64,000 bases of DNA from an uncultured Porphyromonadaceae bacterium (lineage in GTDB: Bacteria > Bacteroidota > Bacteroidia > Bacteroidales > Muribaculaceae). Below are positions 8,842-19,070 of this stretch, one piece after another. A program made the position numbers and the translations under genes. Each line of letters begins with the position of its first letter. Position 1 is the stretch's first letter. The DNA lies in contig CAMWSS010000008.1 of assembly GCA_947177035.1 (NCBI GenBank), forward strand, positions 1-64,000, in the 5' to 3' direction. Below the pieces are notes generated by a model. That model saw nothing but the letters and a program-made list of their open reading frames with translations, ran no database searches and was not told where the DNA came from.

Positions 8842-9273
8842 ATGCTTCAAGGTATTCTTTCCATAGCCGGCAAACCCGGACTGTTCCGCCTTGTGTCACG
8901 CGGCAAGGCAACAATCATCGTCGAAGCCCTCGCAACCGGTAAACGCACTCCTGTGCAGGCTCGCGACAGAGTCATCTCTCTCGCCGACGTATCAATGTAT
9001 ACCAACGCCGACGACGTTACCCTCGCCGACGTCCTCACCTCGCTCCACTCTGTTGCCCAAGGCAAACAGGTCGACCACAAACCCATGGCTGACGCCGAAG
9101 TGCGCGAATACTTCGCCACCGTGCTCCCAGACTTCGACCGCGACCGCGTCCACACCTCCGACATCCGCAAGCTCTTCTCCTGGTATAACCTCCTGATCCA
9201 GGCCGGAATCACGGAATACAAGGCTCCCGAAGCTGAATCTGCTGAAGCCGAAGCCGAACCCGCCGAAAACTGA
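8842..9273 (+). CDS. DUF5606 domain-containing protein (Bacteroidetes-conserved)
   Basis: MLQGILSIAGKPGLFRLVSRGKATIIVEALATGKR..., acidic Ala-rich tail; TAACTTTG at 8803-8810 upstream. Confidence 0.82.
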   Translation: MLQGILSIAGKPGLFRLVSRGKATIIVEALATGKRTPVQARDRVISLADVSMYTNADDVTLADVLTSLHSVAQGKQVDHKPMADAEVREYFATVLPDFDRDRVHTSDIRKLFSWYNLLIQAGITEYKAPEAESAEAEAEPAEN

Positions 9274-9320
9274 TCCACCTGCCGCACTCACGCGCGGCAA
9301 CTGAAAATACTCGACCCCAC

Positions 9321-9354
9321 CTCCCCCGGCATCATCATGTCGGGGGAGTTTTTT
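9321..9354 (+). terminator. Rho-independent terminator after the DUF5606 gene
   Basis: CTCCCCCGgcatcatcatgtCGGGGGAG followed by TTTTTT. Confidence 0.85.
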
Positions 9355-9474
9355 CGTATGACGGGCATGACTCTTTCAGGGGCTAATACTTGCATTTTTA
9401 AATTTTTAGAACCTAACGTTTGGAACGTTATTCAATTTTTAGTTGAAAAAATTGCAATTGTGAAAAAATGTGAC

Positions 9475-9482
9475 TATATTTG
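9475..9482 (+). promoter_or_regulatory. Promoter -7 element TATATTTG
   Basis: Matches TAnnTTTG upstream of the 9540 gene. Confidence 0.5.
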
Positions 9483-9539
9483 CGGCAGATAATATTATTG
9501 ACATCTCTTAAACATTATTAACCTTTTAATTGTTATCTC

Positions 9540-10364
9540 ATGAAAACCTTAAATCAAATTGCAGCGGTTGCTTTAGCGGCGGTTGTTGGCACCACATTCG
9601 TTGGTTGCTCTTCGGATAATGATCCGATAAAACCTGTCGATCCGTATCCCAATCACGTTGGAGTTTCAGATAACTATGTTTGGTTCCTTTCTAACGGCGG
9701 TGAAAAAGAACTTACCACAGAAGCTGATGGATGGGTTTTGTCAGAGGTTGTGATGACGGTCAGTGATGACGTGTATTTCGGTGATGATGATCAAGTGTCG
9801 GCAAGCGGCACAATATATGATACTCAGTTTTATGAACCTGAAATCAAGGCTGACAAACCCTTTGAGTATAAAGTCAATAAACTGACATTCAGCTATGCTG
9901 ACAAAAAGATCAGTATAAAAGCTGACAAGCGTGATGACTCTGACTATCTATTTGTCTATGAGTTTGTTCTGAAAAAAGGCGATTGCACTGAAACGATTTA
10001 TTGCCTCCACGATGTGGAGGGCCTTCCTGATCCACCGGTAATCGTTGCGACTCCAGGCGAACTCGCTATTCCGGCCGAGGGCGGCACCTTCATATCCAAC
10101 ATCACACTGAATTATAACCATACAGGCTGGTGGCTGAACACTGTCCGTGTCGGAGAAAAATACTTTGCTGAACTTGGTATCCGCGTAGATCAAGGCGATA
10201 AATGGTCGCAGGATTTTGACTGGCTTTCACTTGAGGCCGATGGTCCTGAAATCATTCGCATCACGGTTAAGCCAAACGAAACCGGAGTGGAGCGCGATTT
10301 CAGGTTTGCTCCTCGTCTGGGGAACTACTTTGCACCGATAACCGGCACCCAGGCTGCCAGATAA
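9540..10364 (+). CDS. Putative lipoprotein with BACON-like C-terminal region
   Basis: Lipobox VGTTFVGCSSD; PGELAIPAEGGTFISNITLNYN...WLSLEADG pattern. Confidence 0.65.
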   Translation: MKTLNQIAAVALAAVVGTTFVGCSSDNDPIKPVDPYPNHVGVSDNYVWFLSNGGEKELTTEADGWVLSEVVMTVSDDVYFGDDDQVSASGTIYDTQFYEPEIKADKPFEYKVNKLTFSYADKKISIKADKRDDSDYLFVYEFVLKKGDCTETIYCLHDVEGLPDPPVIVATPGELAIPAEGGTFISNITLNYNHTGWWLNTVRVGEKYFAELGIRVDQGDKWSQDFDWLSLEADGPEIIRITVKPNETGVERDFRFAPRLGNYFAPITGTQAAR

Positions 10365-10390
10365 AACCAACACTACATTGACCGCATAAA

Positions 10391-10436
10391 AGCCGGGAGA
10401 CGTCGCCACTCGTTGTCGACGTCTCCCGGCTGCTTT
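10391..10436 (+). terminator. Rho-independent terminator
   Basis: Perfect 15-bp inverted repeat AGCCGGGAGACGTCG / CGACGTCTCCCGGCT then GCTTTT. Confidence 0.8.
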
Positions 10437-10534
10437 TGCTCCGGAGCCTGCCTGGCAGTCGCTTTTTTCCGCTTTCGGACACATTTGGAGAAGATACGGA
10501 TAATCAGTGATCCTGTGCTAAATTACGTTAACCG

Positions 10535-10566
10535 CTTGCGAGGTTCAAGGCTTTTTGCTAACTTTG
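10535..10566 (+). promoter_or_regulatory. Promoter for the recJ operon
   Basis: CTTG (10535-10538), 20-nt spacer, TAACTTTG (10559-10566). Confidence 0.6.
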
Positions 10567-10679
10567 GGGGTGCGTATGGCCTTCGGTTTCTCCTGATGCT
10601 CTTCCTCGGTCGGCTCATATTCGCGCGGCAAGCCTTGTGGCCGGCCTTATCGACCAACGAAATAAAAAAATAAACATAA

Positions 10680-12449
10680 ATGACCGATAAATGGAATCAT
10701 CTGAACACCTTGAAGGAAGAGCGGAGCGAAGGTGCCGAAGAAACCGCTGTGCCGGCTGTCGGACGCAATGACTCGCTGGCTGAACGGTTTGCCGGACTTC
10801 CGGTGATCCTGCAATTGCTGCACGGTCGGGGAATACAGACGCCTGCGCAAGCCGACGAATTTTTCCACCCATCCCTCCAGAAACTTCACGACCCCTTCCT
10901 GATGCCCGGAATGGATCGTGCAGTCCGTCGTCTAAACGAAGCCATGGGTGCGAAGGAAAAAATTCTCGTCTATGGTGACTATGACGTCGACGGAACAACC
11001 GCCGTAGCGCTCGTCTATAAATATCTCTCTCAATTCTATTCCGGAATCGACTTCTACATTCCTGGAAGATACGACGACGGATATGGAATCTCGAAAACCG
11101 TCGTCGACCACGCCGCAGCATCCGACGTAAAACTCATAATAATTCTCGACTGCGGCATCAAAGCTAACGAAGAAATCGCCTATGCCAAAACAAAAGGCAT
11201 AGACTTCATCATATGTGACCACCACGTGGCTGGCGAGGAACTCCCCGACGCAGTGGCCATACTCAACCCGAAACTCGAAGGCAGCTCATATCCATGCCCA
11301 CACCTCAGCGGTTGCGGCGTCGGATATAAACTCATGCAGGCCTTTGCAATCAGCAACGGACTCCCCGTGGCACGGCTCGAATCGCTCCTCGACCTGGTCG
11401 CAGTCAGCATCGCCGCCGACATTGTCCCGATGGTCGGCGAAAACCGCATACTGACCTACCACGGACTCCGGAGGCTGAACTCAAACCCCAACATGGGACT
11501 CCGCGGAATCATGAAAATCTGCGGACTCGGACAAGGAAAAGAAATCACGATATCAGACGTGATATTCAAGATCGGTCCCCGAATAAACGCATCCGGACGA
11601 ATGCAGAGCGGACGCGAGGCGGTCGAACTCCTCGTGGCGCGTGATGCTGCCGAAGCATACCACAAAGCCAAAGACATCGACCAATACAACAAAGACCGCA
11701 AGGAACTCGACAAGCAGATCACGGAAGAAGCCAACGCGATTCTCGAGCAGAGAAACGAAGAAAGCTCACCCAAAAAATCAATCGTGATCTACAATAAGGA
11801 CTGGCACAAAGGCATAATCGGAATCGTCGCGTCGAGACTCACCGAACTATACTACAAACCGGCCGTCGTACTCACCCTCATCAACGGACTCGCATCCGGA
11901 TCAAGCCGCTCTGTCCAGGGCTTCGACATCTACAAAGCGGTCGAATCCTGTGCCGACATTCTCGAAAATTTCGGCGGACACCCCTATGCCGTCGGACTGT
12001 CGATGAAACAGGAACGTATTCCGGAATTCACACGCCGTTTCGAAGAATACGTTGCAGCAAACATAACCTCCGAACAGATGAAACCGGCCGTCGAGATCGA
12101 CGCCGAAATCCCGTTCAGCGCAATAACCCCCGCGCTCATGGCCGCACTCAGAAAGTTCAACCCCTTCGGCCCCGGAAACCTAAAGCCCGTATTCATGACA
12201 TCGGGAGTCGTCGATGCCGGAACCAGCAAAATCGTCGGCAAGCATCTCGAACACATCAAACTCGACATGATCCACCGCGATTCGCCGTCGGTAACCGTCA
12301 ACGGCATCGCATTCAACGCCGCCGAAATGTTCGACCGCATACACGCCGGCAAACCGTTCACCGTCGTCTACACCATCGAAGAAAACAAACACCACGCCGC
12401 CGACTCTCCAATTCAGCTGCTGGTCAAAAACATAAAATTCGATGATTGA
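10680..12449 (+). CDS. recJ: Single-stranded-DNA-specific exonuclease RecJ
   Basis: VYGDYDVDGTTAV (DHH), CDHHVAGEELP, RINASGRM, GSSRSV. Confidence 0.95.
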   Translation: MTDKWNHLNTLKEERSEGAEETAVPAVGRNDSLAERFAGLPVILQLLHGRGIQTPAQADEFFHPSLQKLHDPFLMPGMDRAVRRLNEAMGAKEKILVYGDYDVDGTTAVALVYKYLSQFYSGIDFYIPGRYDDGYGISKTVVDHAAASDVKLIIILDCGIKANEEIAYAKTKGIDFIICDHHVAGEELPDAVAILNPKLEGSSYPCPHLSGCGVGYKLMQAFAISNGLPVARLESLLDLVAVSIAADIVPMVGENRILTYHGLRRLNSNPNMGLRGIMKICGLGQGKEITISDVIFKIGPRINASGRMQSGREAVELLVARDAAEAYHKAKDIDQYNKDRKELDKQITEEANAILEQRNEESSPKKSIVIYNKDWHKGIIGIVASRLTELYYKPAVVLTLINGLASGSSRSVQGFDIYKAVESCADILENFGGHPYAVGLSMKQERIPEFTRRFEEYVAANITSEQMKPAVEIDAEIPFSAITPALMAALRKFNPFGPGNLKPVFMTSGVVDAGTSKIVGKHLEHIKLDMIHRDSPSVTVNGIAFNAAEMFDRIHAGKPFTVVYTIEENKHHAADSPIQLLVKNIKFDD

Positions 12450-14370
12450 CCCCGCAGAGCCTGTCGGCGTTCTCCGCAGGCACTGGGGGCATAACGGATT
12501 CCGACCGCTCCAGGCCGAAATTATCGCATCGGTCCTGGACGGAGCCGACACCATCGGACTGCTGCCGACCGGAGGCGGAAAATCAATCACATTCCAGGTC
12601 CCGGCCCTGATCCTCCCGGGAATCACTCTGGTCGTGACTCCCCTGATCGCACTGATGAAAGACCAGGTCGACAACCTCCGACGGATCGACGTGCCGGCCG
12701 CATGCATAAACTCCGGAATGACCTATGCCGAACGCCGCCTGGCAATGCAGAAAGCTGCGCTCGGACGAATAAAATTACTCTATCTAAGCCCCGAAAAACT
12801 CGCCTCCGCGCAATTCCTCCAGGAACTCAAGGATCTCGACGTGAGCCTGATCGTTGTCGACGAAGCCCACTGCATCTCCCAATGGGGCTATGACTTCCGC
12901 CCCAGCTATCTCAACATCGCCGGAGTCCGACGCTTATTCCCCGACGCCCCGGTGCTCGCGCTCACCGCAAGCGCAACGCCCGAAGTGGTCGACGACATCA
13001 GCCGACGACTGCTCTTCAGGGAGCGGTCGGCGATATTCCGCAAATCATTCGCCCGGCCAAACATCAGCTACATCGTCAGGCATGGCGACAACAAACCACA
13101 GCGACTGCTCACGATCCTGAAATCGGTCCCCGGATCAGGAATCGTCTATGTCCGCTCCCGAAAACGCACGCGCGAGATCGCCGACGCACTCACCGCCGCA
13201 GGAATATCTGCCGGATTCTACCACGCCGGACTCGCCCCTGAAGAAAAATCTCAGCGGCAGCAACTGTGGAAAGACGGACATCTCCGGGTCATGGTAGCGA
13301 CAAACGCCTTCGGAATGGGCATCGACAAACCCGACGTCAGAGTCGTCGTGCACTATGATCTCCCGTCATCCGTCGAAGAATACTATCAGGAAGCCGGACG
13401 GGCCGGACGCGACGGAAAACCCGCATTTGCCGTCGTGCTCGCTGCCCCGGCCGACAAAGCATCTCTCTCCCGAAGACTCTCCGAAGCATTCCCGCCTAAA
13501 GAATTCATCGCCGCCGTCTATGACAGCGCCTGCGTCTTCATCGACCTGGCTCTGGGCGAAGGCTATAACAAAGTCTTCGACTTCGACTTCAATCTCTTCT
13601 GCCACCGGCAGCGGCTCAGACCGGCCCCGGTGCGCTCCGCCCTCCGGATCCTCACACGCGCCGGATACATCGAATTCGACGAAGACACCGACGCACGCGC
13701 CCGTGTTATCGTAACCGTCTCGAAACAGGAGATATATGACCTCCGGCTGGACCGCGACGACGACGAGCTGCTCTTGTATCTGCTGCGCAACTGCCCGGGC
13801 ATATTCGCCGACTATGTGCAGATAACCGAAACGGCGATCGCGGCCGAAATGCACATTCCTGCCGACACGGTTTACCGCTCGCTCCTCTCGCTCTCGCGCG
13901 CGCGTATAATTAATTATGTGCCCCGACGCCAGACGCCCTTCATCTACTTCCCCTCGCGCCGCATCAGCTCCCGATACGTCGAACTCTCGCCTGCCGTCTA
14001 TGACAACATGCGCCAGCGCATGCAGATGCGCATCCAGGCCATGACCCGTTTCGTCTTCGACTCCGACACCTGCCGCGCGGCGACCATACTCCGATACTTC
14101 GGCGAGACATCCGCTTCCGAATGCGGATGCTGCGACGTGTGCCGCTCACGCAAAAAGCCCGCCCCTGAGCGCGCTCTCCTGCCGCTCACTGACCGGATCC
14201 TCTATGTCATGCGCCGGTTCCCCGACGGAATCACCCCCGCCGGTCTGGCCGCCGAAATGGCGTGCCCGGCCGATTCGCTCGCCGAGACGATCCGGCAGAT
14301 GCTTGACTCTGAAACAATTGTATTCAACAATAATATCCTCCGCCTGAAAAATGCTCCCGCCTCTTGCTGA
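12442..14370 (+). CDS. recQ: ATP-dependent DNA helicase RecQ
   Basis: LLPTGGGKS, VVDEAHCISQWGYDFRP, ATNAFGMGIDKPDVR, QEAGRAGRDG; C-terminal zinc cysteines. Confidence 0.95.
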   Translation: MIDPAEPVGVLRRHWGHNGFRPLQAEIIASVLDGADTIGLLPTGGGKSITFQVPALILPGITLVVTPLIALMKDQVDNLRRIDVPAACINSGMTYAERRLAMQKAALGRIKLLYLSPEKLASAQFLQELKDLDVSLIVVDEAHCISQWGYDFRPSYLNIAGVRRLFPDAPVLALTASATPEVVDDISRRLLFRERSAIFRKSFARPNISYIVRHGDNKPQRLLTILKSVPGSGIVYVRSRKRTREIADALTAAGISAGFYHAGLAPEEKSQRQQLWKDGHLRVMVATNAFGMGIDKPDVRVVVHYDLPSSVEEYYQEAGRAGRDGKPAFAVVLAAPADKASLSRRLSEAFPPKEFIAAVYDSACVFIDLALGEGYNKVFDFDFNLFCHRQRLRPAPVRSALRILTRAGYIEFDEDTDARARVIVTVSKQEIYDLRLDRDDDELLLYLLRNCPGIFADYVQITETAIAAEMHIPADTVYRSLLSLSRARIINYVPRRQTPFIYFPSRRISSRYVELSPAVYDNMRQRMQMRIQAMTRFVFDSDTCRAATILRYFGETSASECGCCDVCRSRKKPAPERALLPLTDRILYVMRRFPDGITPAGLAAEMACPADSLAETIRQMLDSETIVFNNNILRLKNAPASC

Positions 14371-15628
14371 ACGAATGCGACCCGTGTCGCTTGAAAACTA
14401 CATAGGCCAGACCCATCTCGTCGGCCCCGGATCGATCCTCCGCCGGATGATCGAGCAACAGAAAGTCAGCAGCTTCATCCTCTGGGGTCCGCCTGGAGTC
14501 GGCAAAACCACACTGGCGCGCATAATCGCCAACACAACCAACGCCCCGTTCTACACCCTCTCGGCCGTAAGCGCCGGAGTCAAAGACGTCCGCGAAGTGC
14601 TCGACAGATGCCGTGCCGACCAGCGGAGCATGTTTGCCACGGCCAGGCCGATACTGTTCATCGACGAAATCCACCGCTTCAGCAAAAGCCAGCAGGACAG
14701 CCTCCTCGGTGCCGTGGAAAGCGGAGTCGTCACACTCATCGGAGCAACAACCGAAAACCCGTCATTTGAAGTCATTCGCCCGCTCCTCAGCCGCGCGCAG
14801 GTCTACACGCTCCGCCCGCTCGACGCCGCCGAAATGCAGACCCTTCTGGACCATGCTCTTGCCTCAGACCAGGTGCTGAGCCAGACCGAAACGCGCGTCG
14901 AAAGCACCGACGCGCTCTTCCGCTTCGCAGGAGGCGATGCCCGGAAGCTGCTCAACATAATCGACCTTCTCGAACAGAGCACTCCCGCCGGCAAGCCATT
15001 GATCATCAGCGATGCCACCGTAACAGAGCGCCTTCAGGAAAACCCCGCTGCCTATGACAAAGGCGGAGAAATGCACTATGACATCATCTCCGCATTCATC
15101 AAAAGCATCCGTGGCTCCGACCCCGACGCCGCCGTCTACTGGCTCGCCCGGATGGTGGCCGCCGGCGAAGACCCCGCATTCATTGCCCGGCGGCTGGTCA
15201 TCGTCGCTGCCGAAGACATCGGCCTGGCAAACCCAAACGCACTCCTCCTGGCAAACGCCACATTCGACACCATCATGAAGATCGGATGGCCGGAAGGGCG
15301 TATACCGCTGGCTGAATGTACAATATATCTCGCTGCAAGTCCCAAGAGCAACTCCGCCTATGCGGCCATCGGGGCTGCACTCGCCGCCGTCGAACAGACC
15401 GGCGACCTCCCCGTCCCGCTGCACCTGCGCAACGCTCCGACCGCCCTCATGAAAGAAATGGGCTATGGCGCTGACTATAAATACGCCCACAACTACCCCG
15501 GACACTTCGTCCCCCAGCAGTTCCTCCCCGATAGCCTGGCCGATGCCCGCTTCTGGCAACCGGCCGACAACTCCGCCGAACAACGCATGGCCGACCTCCA
15601 GAACGCACGATGGAACAGGAAAGCATAA
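14351..15628 (+). CDS. rarA: Replication-associated recombination protein A (RarA/MgsA AAA ATPase)
   Basis: [44 protein letters not shown]. Confidence 0.95.
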   Translation: MLPPLAERMRPVSLENYIGQTHLVGPGSILRRMIEQQKVSSFILWGPPGVGKTTLARIIANTTNAPFYTLSAVSAGVKDVREVLDRCRADQRSMFATARPILFIDEIHRFSKSQQDSLLGAVESGVVTLIGATTENPSFEVIRPLLSRAQVYTLRPLDAAEMQTLLDHALASDQVLSQTETRVESTDALFRFAGGDARKLLNIIDLLEQSTPAGKPLIISDATVTERLQENPAAYDKGGEMHYDIISAFIKSIRGSDPDAAVYWLARMVAAGEDPAFIARRLVIVAAEDIGLANPNALLLANATFDTIMKIGWPEGRIPLAECTIYLAASPKSNSAYAAIGAALAAVEQTGDLPVPLHLRNAPTALMKEMGYGADYKYAHNYPGHFVPQQFLPDSLADARFWQPADNSAEQRMADLQNARWNRKA

Positions 15629-16332
15629 TGACCATACTCGACGAATGCGCGTCGACTAACTCCGCAATTCCCGCCGACGCACCCCACGGCCACACCGTCA
15701 TGGCCCGGAGCCAGAGCGCCGGACGCGGACAGCGGGGAGCCTCATGGGAAGCCGAACCCGGGCGCAACGTCACCATGTCGGTGCTCCTCCGCCCCGCCGG
15801 AATCGACGTCACCGCCCAATTCTCGATATCCATGGCCGCGGCGCTCGCCGTCGCCATGACTCTCGACGATTATCAGATTCAGGATGCTAAGGTCAAATGG
15901 CCCAACGACATATATGTGGGCAACCGCAAAATCTGCGGAATCCTGATCGAAAACTCACTGGCCGGGCGCGCCATCGCCCGCTCCATTGTCGGCATCGGAC
16001 TGAACGTAAACCAGACCGAATTCCGCTCCCCGGCTCCAAACCCCGTGTCGATGGCCCAGATTGCGGGGCGGGAATTTCCAGTCGAACGCATCGCCCTCCG
16101 CATCCGCACCCACCTCATGAACCTGCTCCATGACCCCGGGCTCGCGGCCGCCTATCGCTCTCGCCTCTGGCGCGGTTCAGGCATATGGCAATGGATCACT
16201 GCCGACGGCCGCCGCTTCAGCGGAGCCATCGACAGTGTCCTTCCCTCCGGCCACATAGTCATTGCCGGACATACATTCGCATTCAAAGAAGTCTGGCCGG
16301 CCGACCTTCGCGACCCATCGCGCCACGACTGA
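15610..16332 (+). CDS. birA: Biotin--[acetyl-CoA-carboxylase] ligase
   Basis: SAGRGQRGASWEAEPGRNVTMSVLLRP, KVKWPNDIYVGNRKICGILIE. Confidence 0.92.
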   Translation: MEQESIMTILDECASTNSAIPADAPHGHTVMARSQSAGRGQRGASWEAEPGRNVTMSVLLRPAGIDVTAQFSISMAAALAVAMTLDDYQIQDAKVKWPNDIYVGNRKICGILIENSLAGRAIARSIVGIGLNVNQTEFRSPAPNPVSMAQIAGREFPVERIALRIRTHLMNLLHDPGLAAAYRSRLWRGSGIWQWITADGRRFSGAIDSVLPSGHIVIAGHTFAFKEVWPADLRDPSRHD

Positions 16333-17628
16333 TCAGATCGCGTCGTAGGCGGCCAGAGCGGCCTCGAAGCGGTCTGCCACGTCGGCCATGCGGTAAAGGC
16401 CGTCGGCATTGCGCTCCAGCCCTTCCAGCGAAAGCGGATAGATCATTGGCGGATTGTTCAGGTCGAGCAATTGCATCTGGCGCAACTGATCGATGCTCTG
16501 ATAGACAATATTGATATCGGCCCACTCCTGGCCGTCGGCGTCGACAAACTTCTCTATCACTATCTTGGACCCGATCGGTGTCTTCTTCTCGATGGCGTCG
16601 GGCAGTTCGTATTCCTCCACGCCCAGCGCTGTGGCCACGGCCGAGAGATTGCTGTCATGCCCCACCAGAAAAGTGAACTTGCGCGAGGGCGACCGCAGTT
16701 CGTCATACATATACTGGATCAACGGACGGGCCACGTTGACGGCCACGATCGGAGCTGTGAAGAGCACGTCCTGATACGTATCTTTCACGTGGGCTATCTG
16801 CGCCCACTGCTCGCGCGTCAGATTCTTGCCGAATCCGGCCTTCACGCTGTCCGGCTCTTCATAATATTGCAGGATGAAGGCGTCGCTGGCCGAATTCAGC
16901 TCCTTCAGCGCCGAACCGCTCTTCATCTTCGGCTCCTGAAATTTCTCAAGCACTATCTCCGTCTGATAGTTCTTCAAGGCATCGAGTTTCTTGTCGCCCG
17001 ATTTGGCCATGGGCGAGTCCTTCACGTCAAGCACATATTCAATCAGTTCATAGTCTGGTGTTATGGACTCGTTGATGCCGACAATGCCTTTGTCGCCGCC
17101 CATCGCCTCGATCTGCTTCATGGCAGTGGCCACGAACTCCTGATTGACCTTGGTGAGCTGCGGATTGAACAGCGGGTCCATCTGGCTGGGCGTGTAGCGG
17201 TGGATCACCTCGATGCCGCCGACGGGCATGAACCCAGAAGTGAAATACTGCGCCGTGGCTATACACCGCTGCATTGAGTTGGCTATCACGTTCACATCGT
17301 CGGCCGACGGGGCGTGATTCTCGGGAAACAGCCCGGCATCCACGGCCCACTTGCGGAAATATTGGCCCATCATGGTCTCGAGCGCGCCTCCGCGCAGGGT
17401 CAGCTCGCTCTTGCCCGCGCTCCAGTCGTGCCATTTGTGGGGAGTCATGCGGCCGAGATCACTCTTGCTGTCGCTCAGTGGCGACCGGATGTTGTGGCGG
17501 CTCAGCACCACTGCCTCCGCCAGTTTGTATTTGTCTTTGAAATCCTGTTGGCGCTGGGCCTGTGCCGACAAAAGGGCGGGCGATGCGGCTGCCAGCAGCC
17601 AGATCATCGTGATGACTGATTTTTTCAT
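16333..17628 (-). CDS. Secreted histidine-type (acid) phosphatase, MINPP/phytase-like
   Basis: Signal peptide; RHNIRSP (RHxxRxP) and FLVGHDSNL. Confidence 0.85.
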   Translation of the reverse strand: MKKSVITMIWLLAAASPALLSAQAQRQQDFKDKYKLAEAVVLSRHNIRSPLSDSKSDLGRMTPHKWHDWSAGKSELTLRGGALETMMGQYFRKWAVDAGLFPENHAPSADDVNVIANSMQRCIATAQYFTSGFMPVGGIEVIHRYTPSQMDPLFNPQLTKVNQEFVATAMKQIEAMGGDKGIVGINESITPDYELIEYVLDVKDSPMAKSGDKKLDALKNYQTEIVLEKFQEPKMKSGSALKELNSASDAFILQYYEEPDSVKAGFGKNLTREQWAQIAHVKDTYQDVLFTAPIVAVNVARPLIQYMYDELRSPSRKFTFLVGHDSNLSAVATALGVEEYELPDAIEKKTPIGSKIVIEKFVDADGQEWADINIVYQSIDQLRQMQLLDLNNPPMIYPLSLEGLERNADGLYRMADVADRFEAALAAYDAI

Positions 17629-17812
17629 AGTGAGTCGTTTTTAGGGATGGTTGAAATATGAGGATTATTTTTTGTTGTCTTCCGACATCAGATAAAACCG
17701 ATCCCGCTGGTGAAAGTTGTAAAATATGTTTAACAACATTTTTTCGACATTTTTAACGACCGCCGGTGTTTGGATGATAAACTCACTTTCAACCATAAAA
17801 ACATAAAACACA

Positions 17813-18979
17813 ATGAAAGTAATTCGTCTTGCAATCGCGGCCCTGTCCGTCGCCGCCGCAATGCCGGCAACCTATGCCGACGACAATTCATCCGAACCCA
17901 AGTTCTCGATCAGACCAACCGGACGTCTGCTGTTTGACGGCGCGGTCTATATGCCCGATGGCGACGGATTCACCGACGGAGTCTCCATCCCCGACATTCG
18001 AATGGGCGTGAAAGCCACCTATGGAAAATGGTATGGAAAGATCGACGTCGGATACTCATTCGGGAAAATCGGACTCAAAGACGTCTATATGCAATACTCG
18101 TTCAACGATCAGAACCTGCTGCGACTCGGATACTTCGTCCACCAGTTCGGACTCAACGCCGCCACCTCAAGCTCCATGAAACCAGAGATGGAGGCCCCCG
18201 TCCCCGACACCTATTTCGCCGCCACCGGACGAAACATGGGACTGATGTATGTGATGGACAAGCCAAAAATATTCTGGGGCGTCAGCGCCATGGTGGCCGG
18301 AACATCGCTCACCACCCGCTCCAACGACCAGGGACGCATCTCCGGCGGCGCCATCACGCGCTTCGTTTATCGTCCGACAACCGACAACGGATGCGTCACA
18401 CAGCTCGGCCTCTCCCTCTGGTATCAGACCGCACTCCACAAGCGCGCCGACGGAGTAACCTCGCCCGGCTACTTTGACTTCAAGGCCGGATTCCCCACAC
18501 GCGTGGCCTCAGTCGATATGCTCGGTGCTGACATCTCCGACTCCAAAGGCGTATTCAAACTCTCGCCCGAGATCGTACTGGCCAAGAGCCGACTTGCCTT
18601 CGAGGGACAGTATTACTACATGAACGTGGTTCGCAGCCACCAACTCCCGTCCTACCAGGCTCATGGCGGATATGCCCACCTGCGCTGCCTTCTGGTCGGT
18701 GACCGCAGCTATGGTTACTCGCACGCTGACGCCGGACTCGCCACCCCCGGCAAAGGCACTCTCGAACTCGTGGCCGGCTGGAACTACACCGACGCCAATG
18801 CCGGGCGCTCTCACATCAGCGGCGGCAAGGCCAGCGACTACAACGTCACCCTCAACTACTATATCAACAAATACGTAGTGGCCCGCCTCCGCTACTCCTA
18901 CACCGACGTTTCAGCCTCCTCCGTCCAGCGCGACCGCCACGTCAACACCATCCAGGCCCGCCTCCAGATCCTCTTCTGA
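17813..18979 (+). CDS. Outer-membrane porin, phosphate-selective O/P-like
   Basis: Signal peptide, beta-barrel alternation, C-terminal RLQILF. Confidence 0.78.
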   Translation: MKVIRLAIAALSVAAAMPATYADDNSSEPKFSIRPTGRLLFDGAVYMPDGDGFTDGVSIPDIRMGVKATYGKWYGKIDVGYSFGKIGLKDVYMQYSFNDQNLLRLGYFVHQFGLNAATSSSMKPEMEAPVPDTYFAATGRNMGLMYVMDKPKIFWGVSAMVAGTSLTTRSNDQGRISGGAITRFVYRPTTDNGCVTQLGLSLWYQTALHKRADGVTSPGYFDFKAGFPTRVASVDMLGADISDSKGVFKLSPEIVLAKSRLAFEGQYYYMNVVRSHQLPSYQAHGGYAHLRCLLVGDRSYGYSHADAGLATPGKGTLELVAGWNYTDANAGRSHISGGKASDYNVTLNYYINKYVVARLRYSYTDVSASSVQRDRHVNTIQARLQILF

Positions 18980-19008
18980 TCTGCGCTCGCCCCCCGAAAT
19001 TTTGAAAT

Positions 19009-19070
19009 ATGATATGATATATGGATATTTATTGCTATATTTGCAGTCAAATATCCATATATCATATCAT
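19009..19070. promoter_or_regulatory. Putative HipB autoregulatory operator
   Basis: Perfect 22-bp inverted repeat ATGATATGATATATGGATATTT (19009-19030) / AAATATCCATATATCATATCAT (19049-19070); TATATTTG -7 element (19036-19043) in the spacer. Confidence 0.8.

Noticed and set aside
10440-10680. Possible tRNA in the recJ leader (GGTTCAA-like segment)
   Set aside because: No acceptor stem or anticodon arm could be folded around it; promoter element fits instead.
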